Shown piece after piece: positions 30,048 through 38,246 of a stretch of 64,000 bases of DNA; positions within the stretch are counted from its first letter, which is position 1; each line of letters opens with the position of its first letter. Source of the stretch: Dyella sedimenti (GTDB lineage Bacteria > Pseudomonadota > Gammaproteobacteria > Xanthomonadales > Rhodanobacteraceae); NCBI RefSeq assembly GCF_022760995.1, contig NZ_JAKWJO010000001.1, forward strand, positions 496,001 through 560,000, given 5' to 3'. The translations under genes and the position numbers were made by a program. The notes under the pieces were generated by a model. It made no database searches and was not told where the DNA came from. It worked only from the letters and a program-made list of their open reading frames with translations.

Positions 30048-30446
30048 ATGGCGAAGGCGCAGAAAGCAGCAGCGAAGAAGAAGGCCGCTCCGAAGGCGGC
30101 TCCGAAGACCGCCGCCAAGGCAGTCGTTCACAAGCCGATCAAGGAAGCATTGAGCAAGTCGGGCCTGGTCGCCCACATCGCTGAAACCAGCGGCGTGATT
30201 GCCAAGGACGTGCGCGCGGTGCTGGCGTCGCTCGAAGCGGCCGTGGCCAGCTCGGTGCACAAGAAGGGCGCCGGCCACTTCACCCTGCCGGGTCTGCTGA
30301 AGATCACCGCCGTCAACGTGCCGGCCAAGCCCAAGCGCAAGGGCATCAACCCCTTCACCAAGGAAGAGCAGTGGTTCGCCGCCAAGCCGGCCACGGTGAA
30401 GATCAAGGTTCGCCCGCTGAAGAAGCTGAAGGACGCCGCGCTCTGA
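30048..30446 (+). CDS. HU-family DNA-binding protein with Lys/Ala-rich N-terminus
   Basis: A 132-residue HU/IHF-fold protein. Residues 1-27 form a Lys/Ala/Pro tail (MAKAQKAAAKKKAAPKAAPK) resembling eukaryotic H1 tails; the HU domain follows (KPIKEALSKSGLVAHIAETSG, then LPGLLKITAVNVPAKPKRKGINPFT, the DNA-binding arm). Such extended HU proteins are typical of Xanthomonadales and are thought to compact DNA. GGGGA precedes the ATG at a good distance. Confidence 0.92.
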   Translation: MAKAQKAAAKKKAAPKAAPKTAAKAVVHKPIKEALSKSGLVAHIAETSGVIAKDVRAVLASLEAAVASSVHKKGAGHFTLPGLLKITAVNVPAKPKRKGINPFTKEEQWFAAKPATVKIKVRPLKKLKDAAL

Positions 30447-30472
30447 GCGTAGCCATTCGATAACATCGGACG

Positions 30473-30500
30473 CCAGGTGCGGCCTTTGCGTCGCACCTGG
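30473..30500. terminator. Stem-loop between HU-like and PepSY genes
   Basis: CCAGGTGCG/CGCACCTGG with a 10-nt loop lies between the convergent stops. No U-tract follows, so termination is only plausible. A second GC stem (GGCCCCGCCGTCGCGGCGGG-like) sits just to the right, around 30511-30532. Confidence 0.4.
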
Positions 30501-30578
30501 TGGCATGGCCGGCCCGCCGCGACGGCGGGGCCTCCGGGAAGGGCGGACTCTCTATCCACCGGGGCGCCGCCGCACCGC

Positions 30579-31001
30579 TCAGCGGCGATCGCTGCCGATT
30601 ACCCGGCCCGTCTCCGGATCCACCTGCAACCTGATGCTCTGGCCCGCGGGACTGTCCGCCTTGGCCGTCCATACGCCGTCGCTGAAATCCACGTCGTGCA
30701 CATGCGTGTAGCCTTCGGTGGAGAGCGCCGCGCGCACCTCGCTTTCGCTCAGCCGGGAGACCTGGGTGTCCGGGAAGGCCTGCCCGGTCCTGGGGTCGAC
30801 GCGGACTTTCACGCGCTTGCCGTTCGCGCTGCGGGCCTTGGCTTTCCATACCCCATCGCTGAATTCGAGACCGTGCACCTCGGTGTAGCCCTGCTGCTCG
30901 AGCGAAGTCTGCACTTGGTGCTGTGTCAGCGCCTCCTGCGCCATGGCGGCGCCGCAAACGCCCAATGCCGCCGCGATGGTCAATGAAGCGAGCTTCTTCA
31001 T
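30579..31001 (-). CDS. Exported PepSY-like protein with two repeats
   Basis: A 140-residue secreted protein with signal peptide (LASLTIAAALGVCGAAMAQ). The mature part is two similar 55-residue units, each with a helix (ALTQHQVQTSLEQQGYTEVH; LSESEVRAALSTEGYTHVHD) followed by F-SDGVW-AKA and a strand ending in DP-TG. This is the PepSY/YpeB-type fold, often involved in inhibiting or modulating periplasmic enzymes. No partner is evident; it is divergent from the export operon. Confidence 0.8.
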   Translation of the reverse strand: MKKLASLTIAAALGVCGAAMAQEALTQHQVQTSLEQQGYTEVHGLEFSDGVWKAKARSANGKRVKVRVDPRTGQAFPDTQVSRLSESEVRAALSTEGYTHVHDVDFSDGVWTAKADSPAGQSIRLQVDPETGRVIGSDRR

Positions 31002-31234
31002 GGATGCCTCTTTGCTGGAGGGGAGGCACGAGTTTTGGCATGCGCCGAAACAACATGCGGTGAATGCGCGGAAAGCCATGGCCAATCCACCGTCAAGGCG
31101 GGTAGTGGATGGCCGTGCCGCACGCGTTTGATATGGCGCAGGGCCATTCGTGACGTAAGCGTCACGATGAGACAGGTATTTTTTTCCGACAGGAACCGCG
31201 CGGTGCCGCGCACTCGCCGCACAGGGGTTGAGCC

Positions 31235-32740
31235 GTGCCAAGCACAGCAAGGAAACAAACCAGTGGCGACGAGGCGAGGGGCGGGGCAGAGTCCTCGGAC
31301 GGACGACTGGCCTGGCCCGGCTGGCTGCTGGGGGCGGCCCTGCTGGCCGGTTGCGCGAGCATGGCGCCGCCGCACCAGACGCCGCCCATGGCCGTGCCCA
31401 ACGCATGGCCGGGCGATGTGCAGCCCGGTGCGCCCGAGGGCGCGCCGCGCGCGGTCCAACTGGATTGGCGTGGTTATTTCGTCGATCCCAGGCTGCAGCA
31501 ACTGATCGCCACGGCGCTGGACAACAACCGCGACCTGCGCGTGGCCATGCTGCGCGTGGACGAGGCGCGCGCGGCCTATCGCATCCAGCGCTCCGAGCAG
31601 TTCCCCGCCATCGGCCTGGGGGCGCAGGGCACCCGGGCGCGCGTGCCGGGCGACCTCAATGTGACCGGCCAACCGGTGATCAGCACCGATTACGAATTCT
31701 ACGTGGGCCTGAGCAGCTGGGAGCTGGACCTGTGGGGACGCGTGCGCAGCCTCAAGGAGGCGGCATTGCAACAATACCTCGCCACCGACTCGGCGCAACG
31801 CGCGGTACAGCTGACCCTTGTCGCGCAAGTGGCCAACAGCTACCTGGCGCTGCGCGAGCTGGACGAACGCCTGGCGCTGACCCGGCAGACCATAGCGACG
31901 CGGCAGGAGTCCTACCGCATCTTCAGCCGGCGGCATGAGGTCGGCTCGGCCTCCAAGCTGGAACTGACCGACGTGCAGACCCTGCTGACCCAGGCCCAGG
32001 CCTTGGGCGCGCAGCTGGAGCAGGAACGCGCCACTCAGGCACATGCCCTGGCGCAGCTGGTCGGCGCACCGGTGGACCTGGCGCCTGACGACACGCGTTT
32101 CGACGACGACAGCGTATTCGCGCCGTTGCAGGTGGGGTTGCCTTCCGACCTGCTGGCCGACCGTCCGGACATCCAGGCGGCCGAATACCGCCTGAAGGCG
32201 GCCAATGCCAATATCGGCGCTGCCCGTGCGGACTTTTTCCCCCGCATCGCGCTCACCGGCAGCTTCGGCACCGCCAGCGCGCAGCTCGATGGCCTGTTCC
32301 AGGCAGGCAGCCGCAGCTGGGCGTTCGTGCCCAGCGTGACCCTGCCGGTGTTCGATGCCGGGCGCCGCCAGGCCGGCCTGGCATTGTCCGAGGTGCGCCG
32401 CGACATCGCGGTCGCCGACTACGACAACACCGTGCAGAACGCCTTCCGCGAGGTGGCCGATGCCCTCTCGGCCCGGCAGTGGCTGGTCGAGCAGGTGCGC
32501 ATCCAGCGCGAGACGGTGGCGGCGCAGACCGAGCGCGCGCGCCTGGCCAAGCTGCGCTACGACAGCGGTGCCATACCTTACCTGGAAGTGCTCGATGCCC
32601 AGCGCGCCCTGCTGTCGGCCGAGCAGGAGCTGGTGCGCGCGCGGCGCGCCCTGCTGTCCAGCGAGGTCAGCCTGTATGCCGCCCTGGGGGGCGGCGTCTC
32701 CACGCCCGCCGAAGCGGGCGTGCCCCATCAAGGTCCCTGA
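31235..32740 (+). CDS. Outer-membrane efflux lipoprotein (NodT/OprM family)
   Basis: A 501-residue TolC-like outer-membrane factor. The lipobox LLAGC (Cys40) indicates lipidation; two OEP repeats follow, with hallmark segments SSWELDLWGRVRS, LLADRPDIQAAEYRLKAANANIGAARADFFP and the coiled-coil SARQWLVEQ. The start is GTG. It forms the outer-membrane exit duct for the adjacent HlyD-type adaptor and ABC permeases; 15 nt separate it from the adaptor gene. A 9-bp hairpin is embedded in its last codons. Confidence 0.92.
   Translation: MPSTARKQTSGDEARGGAESSDGRLAWPGWLLGAALLAGCASMAPPHQTPPMAVPNAWPGDVQPGAPEGAPRAVQLDWRGYFVDPRLQQLIATALDNNRDLRVAMLRVDEARAAYRIQRSEQFPAIGLGAQGTRARVPGDLNVTGQPVISTDYEFYVGLSSWELDLWGRVRSLKEAALQQYLATDSAQRAVQLTLVAQVANSYLALRELDERLALTRQTIATRQESYRIFSRRHEVGSASKLELTDVQTLLTQAQALGAQLEQERATQAHALAQLVGAPVDLAPDDTRFDDDSVFAPLQVGLPSDLLADRPDIQAAEYRLKAANANIGAARADFFPRIALTGSFGTASAQLDGLFQAGSRSWAFVPSVTLPVFDAGRRQAGLALSEVRRDIAVADYDNTVQNAFREVADALSARQWLVEQVRIQRETVAAQTERARLAKLRYDSGAIPYLEVLDAQRALLSAEQELVRARRALLSSEVSLYAALGGGVSTPAEAGVPHQGP
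32701..32722. other. Stem-loop in the 3' end of the outer-membrane factor gene
   Basis: CACGCCCGC-CGAA-GCGGGCGTG forms a perfect 9-bp stem with a CGAA loop within the last codons. It may set relative expression of the first operon gene against those downstream, or simply reflect GC-rich coding. Confidence 0.4.
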
Positions 32741-32755
32741 GGCGAAACCAGACCC

Positions 32756-33835
32756 ATGGCTATCTCTCCCGTGCTCAAGAAAAGACTGCTGCTGGTGGCC
32801 GGCCTGGTGGTGATCGTGCTGCTGGGCACGTTCGCCTGGCAGAAGTGGGGCCAATCCGGGCCTGGCGAGGGCTTCATCAGTGGCAACGGGCGCATCGAGG
32901 CCACCGAGATAGACGTGGCGGCCAAGATGCCGGGACGTGTCCAGGACATCCTGGTGCGCGAGGGTGATTTCGTCAGCGCCGGCCAGACCCTGGCCCGGAT
33001 GCAGGTCGACGTGCTACAGGCGCAGCGGGCCGAGGCGGTGGCCGGCGAGCAGCAGGCGCGGCACCAGGTGGCCGCGGGCGAGGCGCAGGTGGCATTGCGC
33101 CAGAGCGACGTGGCGGCCGCCCAGGCCCAGGTCACGCAGCACGAGAGCGAACTGGCCAATGCGCAGCGCCGGCTCGCGCGCTCGCAGACGCTGGCGAAGG
33201 AGGGTGCCTCCTCCGAGCAGGAACTGGATGATGATCGCGCCCGGGTCAGCGGCATGCAGGCCACCGTGGCGGCCGCCAAGGCCAGGCTTGCCTCGGCGAA
33301 CGCCGCGGTGGAGGCGACCAAGGCCCAACTGGTGGGCTTGCGTTCGTCGGTGGAGGCAGCGCGGGCGACCATCGCGCGCGTCGACGCGGACATCGCCGAC
33401 AGCGACCTCAAGTCGCCGCGCGACGGCCGTGTGCAGTACCGCGTGTCGCAGCCGGGCGAGGTGCTGGGCGCCGGCGGCAAGGTGCTCAACCTGCTGGACC
33501 TGTCCGACGTCTACATGACCTTCTTCCTGCCCGAGACGGTGGCCGGCAAAGTGGCCATGGGCAGCGAGGTGCACATCGTGCTGGACGCCATCCCGCAATG
33601 GGTGATCCCGGCCAAGGTCTCGTTCGTGGCGAGCGCCGCGCAGTTCACTCCCAAGACGGTGGAAACGGCGAGCGAGCGGCAGAAGCTGATGTTCCGCGTT
33701 CGCGCGCAGATCCCGCCGGCGCTGCTGCGCAAGCACCTGGAGCAGGTGAAGACCGGTGTGCCGGGCGTGGCCTGGGTGAAGCTCGATCCGGACAAGGATT
33801 GGCCCCCGCAGCTTGCCGTCAAGCTGCCGGAGTAG
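32756..33835 (+). CDS. HlyD-family membrane fusion protein (YhiI-like)
   Basis: A 359-residue periplasmic adaptor with one N-terminal membrane anchor (LLLVAGLVVIVLLGTFAWQ), a biotinyl-lipoyl half (GNGRIEATEIDVAAKMPGRV), a long coiled-coil hairpin (about 90-215, Ala/Gln-rich) and a second lipoyl half (LKSPRDGRVQYRVSQPGEVL). It links the inner-membrane ABC permease to the outer-membrane factor. It resembles E. coli YhiI, encoded beside rbbA and yhhJ. The next gene starts 3 nt after its stop. Confidence 0.93.
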   Translation: MAISPVLKKRLLLVAGLVVIVLLGTFAWQKWGQSGPGEGFISGNGRIEATEIDVAAKMPGRVQDILVREGDFVSAGQTLARMQVDVLQAQRAEAVAGEQQARHQVAAGEAQVALRQSDVAAAQAQVTQHESELANAQRRLARSQTLAKEGASSEQELDDDRARVSGMQATVAAAKARLASANAAVEATKAQLVGLRSSVEAARATIARVDADIADSDLKSPRDGRVQYRVSQPGEVLGAGGKVLNLLDLSDVYMTFFLPETVAGKVAMGSEVHIVLDAIPQWVIPAKVSFVASAAQFTPKTVETASERQKLMFRVRAQIPPALLRKHLEQVKTGVPGVAWVKLDPDKDWPPQLAVKLPE

Positions 33836-33838
33836 CCG

Positions 33839-36592
33839 ATGGCCGGCGCAGCCGCGATGCCAGCCGCGTCGACGGGGTACGTGGGAACCCTGCGCGCGGT
33901 CCGCTTGCGTTACGGCAAGACCGTGGCGCTCAAGGGCGTGGACCTGGACGTGCCGGCCGGGTGCATGGTGGGGCTGATCGGGCCGGACGGCGTGGGCAAG
34001 TCCAGCCTGATGTCGCTGATCGCCGGCGCGCGCGCCGTGCAGGAGGGGCAGGTGGACGTGCTCGGCGGCGACATGACCAGCAAGCACCATCGCGACCGGG
34101 TGTGCCCGCTCATCGCCTACATGCCGCAAGGCCTGGGCAAGAACCTGTATCCCACGCTGTCGGTGGAGGAGAACCTGCAGTTCTTCGCGCGGCTGTTCGG
34201 CCATGGTGCCGCAGAACGCCGTCGCCGCATCGACGACCTGACCCGCAGCACCGGGCTGAACGACTTCCTGGACCGGCCGGCGGGCAAGCTCTCCGGCGGC
34301 ATGAAGCAGAAGCTGGGCCTGTGCTGCGCGCTCATCCACGACCCGGATCTCTTGATCCTGGACGAGCCTACCACCGGCGTGGACCCGCTGGCGCGTGCGC
34401 AGTTCTGGGACCTGATCACGCGCATCCGGCGCACCCGGCCCGGCATGAGCGTGATGGTGGCCACCGCCTACATGGACGAGGCGCAGCGCTTCGACTGGCT
34501 GGTGGCGATGGACGATGGCCGCGTGCTGGCCACCGGCACGCCCGCCGAGTTGCTCGAGCGCACTGGCAGCGCATCGCTGGAAACCGCCTTCATCGCGTTG
34601 TTGCCGGAGGAGAAGAAACGCGGCTACGCGCCGGTGGTGATCCCGCCGCTGGTGACGGACGACCACGACATCGCCATCGAGGCCAGGGATCTCACCATGC
34701 GCTTCGGCGATTTCGTGGCGGTGGACCACGTGAACTTCCGCATCCGGCGCGGCGAGATCTTCGGCTTCCTTGGCTCCAACGGTTGCGGCAAGACCACCAC
34801 CATGAAAATGCTGACCGGCCTGCTGCCGGCCAGCGATGGCCAGGCCTGGCTGTTCGGCAAGCCGGTCAATTCCAGCGACCTCGACACGCGCCGTCGCGTG
34901 GGCTACATGTCGCAGGCGTTTTCCCTCTATGGGGAACTGACCGTGCGGCAGAACCTGGTGCTGCATGCGCGCCTGTTCCACGTGCCCGAGGCGGACGTGC
35001 CCCCTCGGGTGGAGGAAATGGTGGAGCGTTTCAACCTGGGCGAGGTGCTGGACAGCCTGCCCGACAGCATCCCGCTCGGCATCCGCCAGCGCCTGTCGCT
35101 GGCGGTGGCGATGGTGCACAAGCCGGAGCTGCTGATCCTGGACGAGCCCACCTCCGGCGTGGACCCGGTGGCGCGCGACAACTTCTGGCGATTGCTGGTG
35201 GAGCTGTCGCGGCGCGACCACGTCACCATCTTCATGTCCACGCACTTCATGAACGAGGCCGAGCGCTGCGACCGCATGTCGATGATGCATGCCGGCAAGG
35301 TGCTGGACAGCGACGTACCCGCCGCGCTGGTGGCCAAGCGCGGCGCCGCCACGCTGGAAGAGGCCTTCATCGGCTACCTGGTCGATGCGGGCGGCGGCAG
35401 CCCCACCACGGACGAGGTTGCCCCGTCCGCGGCGGCGGAGCCGGACCACGCCATGCACCCGCCACGCCGCTTCAGTCTGCAGCGCATGTTCAGCTACCTG
35501 TGGCGCGAATCGCTGGAATTGCGCCGCGATCCGGTGCGCGCCACGCTGGCGCTGGCCGGCTCGGTGATCCTGATGTTCGTGATCGGCTACGGCATGAACA
35601 TGGACGTGGAAAACCTGCGCTACGGCGTGCTGGACCGCGACCAGACCGGTTTGAGCCACAACTATGCGCTGAACCTTTCCGGCTCGCGCTATTTCATCGA
35701 GCGGCCACCCATCGCCGACTACGCCGACCTCGATCGCCGCATGCGCACCGGCGAGCTGTCGCTGGCCATCGAGATCCCGCCGGGGTTCGCGCGGGACGTC
35801 GCGCGCGGCAAGGGCGCGGACATCGCCGCCTGGATCGACGGCGCCATGCCGGCCCGCGCCGAGACGGTACGCGGCTACGTCTTGGGGATGCACCAGCAAT
35901 GGCTGGCGGTGCAGGCGCGCGAGCGGCTGGGCCTGTCGGCCGTGGCCCCGGTCGATATCGAGACGCGCTTCCGCTACAACCCCGACGTGAGAAGCCTGCC
36001 GGCGATGGTGCCCGCGGTGATCCCGATGCTGCTGCTGATGTTGCCGGCGATGCTCACCGCGCTGGCGGTGGTGCGCGAGAAGGAAATGGGCTCCATCGTG
36101 AACCTCTACGTCACGCCGGTCACGCGCATCGAGTTCCTGCTGGGCAAGCAATTGCCCTATGTGGTGCTGGCGATGGTCAATTTCCTGACCATGAGCCTGC
36201 TGGCGGTGACCGTGTTCGGCGTGCCGGTCACCGGCAACTACTTCGCGCTGCTGCTGGCCACGCTGGTGTTCTGCATGATCTCCACGGGCATGGGCCTGTT
36301 GTGCTCGGCGGTGACGCGCAGCCAGATCGCCGCGATGTTCTTCGCCATGATCGGCACCATGATCCCCGCCATGCAGTTCTCGGGCCTGACCGATCCGGTG
36401 TCCGCGCTGGAAGGCTTCGGCCGGTTCATGGGCCGGATCTATCCGGCCACCTACATGTTCACCATCAGCCGCGGCGTATTCAGCAAGGCGCTGGGGCTGG
36501 GCGACCTGCGCGATGCGTTCTGGCCATTGCTGCTGGCGATGCCGGTGATCATGGGCGTGGCGGTGGCGCTGCTACGCAAGCAGGAGCGCTGA
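33839..36592 (+). CDS. RbbA-like fused double ABC ATPase/ABC-2 permease
   Basis: A 917-residue fusion. ABC1 has Walker A GPDGVGKS (48-55), signature LSGGMKQK and Walker [17 protein letters not shown]2 has Walker A GSNGCGKT near residue 315, a degenerate signature PLGIRQR as in E. coli RbbA, and Walker [14 protein letters not shown]. An ABC-2 permease domain with about six membrane segments occupies residues 550-917. RbbA was described as a ribosome-associated ATPase, but operon context here argues for an exporter. Only 1 nt separates it from the next permease. Confidence 0.93.
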   Translation: MAGAAAMPAASTGYVGTLRAVRLRYGKTVALKGVDLDVPAGCMVGLIGPDGVGKSSLMSLIAGARAVQEGQVDVLGGDMTSKHHRDRVCPLIAYMPQGLGKNLYPTLSVEENLQFFARLFGHGAAERRRRIDDLTRSTGLNDFLDRPAGKLSGGMKQKLGLCCALIHDPDLLILDEPTTGVDPLARAQFWDLITRIRRTRPGMSVMVATAYMDEAQRFDWLVAMDDGRVLATGTPAELLERTGSASLETAFIALLPEEKKRGYAPVVIPPLVTDDHDIAIEARDLTMRFGDFVAVDHVNFRIRRGEIFGFLGSNGCGKTTTMKMLTGLLPASDGQAWLFGKPVNSSDLDTRRRVGYMSQAFSLYGELTVRQNLVLHARLFHVPEADVPPRVEEMVERFNLGEVLDSLPDSIPLGIRQRLSLAVAMVHKPELLILDEPTSGVDPVARDNFWRLLVELSRRDHVTIFMSTHFMNEAERCDRMSMMHAGKVLDSDVPAALVAKRGAATLEEAFIGYLVDAGGGSPTTDEVAPSAAAEPDHAMHPPRRFSLQRMFSYLWRESLELRRDPVRATLALAGSVILMFVIGYGMNMDVENLRYGVLDRDQTGLSHNYALNLSGSRYFIERPPIADYADLDRRMRTGELSLAIEIPPGFARDVARGKGADIAAWIDGAMPARAETVRGYVLGMHQQWLAVQARERLGLSAVAPVDIETRFRYNPDVRSLPAMVPAVIPMLLLMLPAMLTALAVVREKEMGSIVNLYVTPVTRIEFLLGKQLPYVVLAMVNFLTMSLLAVTVFGVPVTGNYFALLLATLVFCMISTGMGLLCSAVTRSQIAAMFFAMIGTMIPAMQFSGLTDPVSALEGFGRFMGRIYPATYMFTISRGVFSKALGLGDLRDAFWPLLLAMPVIMGVAVALLRKQER

Positions 36593-36593
36593 C

Positions 36594-37718
36594 ATGCGCT
36601 GGCTGACGAACATCTACCGGCTGGGCGTCAAGGAGCTATGGAGCCTGGTCCGCGACCCGATGATGCTGATCCTGATCGTATATACCTTCACCGTGTCGGT
36701 GTATACCTCGGCCTCGGCCGTGCCCGAGGCCCTGCACAATGCTTCCATCGCCATCGTCGACGAGGATGGTTCGCCCTTGTCCCAGCGCATCCTTACCGCG
36801 TTCTATCCACCGCAGTTCACCCGGCCGGCCATGATCGGCCTGGGCGAGATGGATGCCGGCATGGATGCGGGGCGCTACACCTTCGTGCTGAACATGCCCC
36901 CCAACCTCCAGCGCGACGTGCTGGCCGGGCGCCCGGCGGCGATCCAGCTCAATGTCGATGCCACCCGCATGAGCCAGGCGTTCACCGGCAGCAGCTATAT
37001 CCAGCAGATCGTATTGAGCGAGGTCAACGAATTCGTCGCTCGCTACCGGGGTTCCGGCGCGCCGCCGGTGGACCTGGTGCTGCGCGCGCGCTTCAACCCA
37101 CAGCTGGAGAAGGCCTGGTTCGGCGGCCTCATGCAGATCATCAACAACGTCACCATGCTGTCGATCATCCTGACCGGCGCCGCGCTGATCCGCGAGCGCG
37201 AGCACGGCACCATCGAGCACCTGCTCGTCATGCCGGTGACACCGACCGAGATCATGCTCGCCAAGGTCTGGTCGATGGGACTGGTGGTATTGATCGCTGT
37301 TGCCGCTTCCCTCCACTTCGTGGTGCAAGGACTGCTGCACGTGCCGGTGCAGGGGTCGGTGCCCCTGTTCCTGGCCGGCGCGGCGCTATGCCTGTTCGCC
37401 ACCACCGCGATGGGCATCTTCATGGCGACGGTCGCGCGCAGCATGCCGCAGTTCGCCCTGCTGCTGATCCTGATCCTGATTCCCCTGCAACTGCTGTCCG
37501 GCGGCACCACGCCGCGGGAAAGCATGCCGGCGCTGGTGCGCGACCTGATGCTGGCGGCGCCGACCACACATTTCGTCGAGCTGGGCCAGTCCATCCTGTT
37601 CCGCGGGGCCGGGCTTTCCGTGGTTTGGAAGCCGTTCCTGGTGCTGCTGGTGATCGGCAGCGTATTGTTCGCGCTGTCGCTCCGACGATTCCGCAAGGCT
37701 ATCGGGCAGATGGCATAA
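36594..37718 (+). CDS. ABC-2 type permease (YhhJ-like)
   Basis: A 374-residue inner-membrane permease with an N-terminal membrane segment, a large periplasmic domain (about 45-175) and five C-terminal segments, including the ABC-2 signature region RDLMLAAPTTHFVELGQSIL. It pairs with the permease half of the RbbA-like protein to form the translocation channel. It is the last gene of the outer-membrane factor/HlyD/RbbA/YhhJ operon. The exported substrate is not known. Confidence 0.93.
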   Translation: MRWLTNIYRLGVKELWSLVRDPMMLILIVYTFTVSVYTSASAVPEALHNASIAIVDEDGSPLSQRILTAFYPPQFTRPAMIGLGEMDAGMDAGRYTFVLNMPPNLQRDVLAGRPAAIQLNVDATRMSQAFTGSSYIQQIVLSEVNEFVARYRGSGAPPVDLVLRARFNPQLEKAWFGGLMQIINNVTMLSIILTGAALIREREHGTIEHLLVMPVTPTEIMLAKVWSMGLVVLIAVAASLHFVVQGLLHVPVQGSVPLFLAGAALCLFATTAMGIFMATVARSMPQFALLLILILIPLQLLSGGTTPRESMPALVRDLMLAAPTTHFVELGQSILFRGAGLSVVWKPFLVLLVIGSVLFALSLRRFRKAIGQMA

Positions 37719-37757
37719 GCGGCCACCGCAAGACGCATCACATCGAGGGCATGACCC

Positions 37758-38213
37758 ATGAGCAACGCAAGCGACCTTCCCCTGGCCCTCTACAAGGCCA
37801 ACACCGAGTTCCAACTGCGCATCAACAAACTGGTGATGGAGAACTGGAAGAAGTGGCTGGAACTGTCCACCCGCGCGGCCGACGATGGCATCGCCGAGTC
37901 GCAGGCCCGCGTGGAGGCGCTGCTGAAGGCGCAGGATTGGGCCGCGTTGTCGACCCTGCCGGCGGATGGCTTCTGGCGCATGCTGCAGCAACGCATGGGC
38001 GACGCCAACGTCACCGGCCAGATCGCCGCCAACGTGCAGGCGCACTTCGCGCAGGGCCTGCGCGATGCCGTCGAGACCTGGCAGAAGGACACCGCGCGGG
38101 CGATGGGCGGCGCGGGCGATGCCGCCGCCGCGGCGCCATGGAACGACCTGATGGCGCAATGGGGGCACCTGTGGCCCTGGGCCGATGGCAAGGGACCGGC
38201 GCGCGGCAAGTAG
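37758..38213 (+). CDS. Phasin-family granule-associated protein
   Basis: A 151-residue mostly helical protein starting MSNASDLPLALYKANTEFQL with amphipathic helices and no signal peptide, matching the phasin (PHA-granule surface protein) pattern. It lies 33 nt upstream of the DUF3141 gene, and the two form a unit. Phasins coat polyhydroxyalkanoate inclusions, but no phaA or phaB gene is visible here. The call rests on length, helix pattern and context. Confidence 0.75.
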   Translation: MSNASDLPLALYKANTEFQLRINKLVMENWKKWLELSTRAADDGIAESQARVEALLKAQDWAALSTLPADGFWRMLQQRMGDANVTGQIAANVQAHFAQGLRDAVETWQKDTARAMGGAGDAAAAAPWNDLMAQWGHLWPWADGKGPARGK

Positions 38214-38246
38214 TCGGCCGTATCCGGCAACGCATGGGAGCAAGCC

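Noticed and set aside
32701-32722. Rho-independent terminator inside the export operon
   Set aside because: The hairpin has no U-tract and lies within codons of the outer-membrane factor; the next gene follows at 15 nt.
33014-36151. A 1045-codon open frame on the minus strand opposite the HlyD and RbbA-like genes
   Set aside because: It is antisense to well-supported genes, rich in His/Arg/Gln as expected from reading GC-rich coding DNA backwards, and has no domain.
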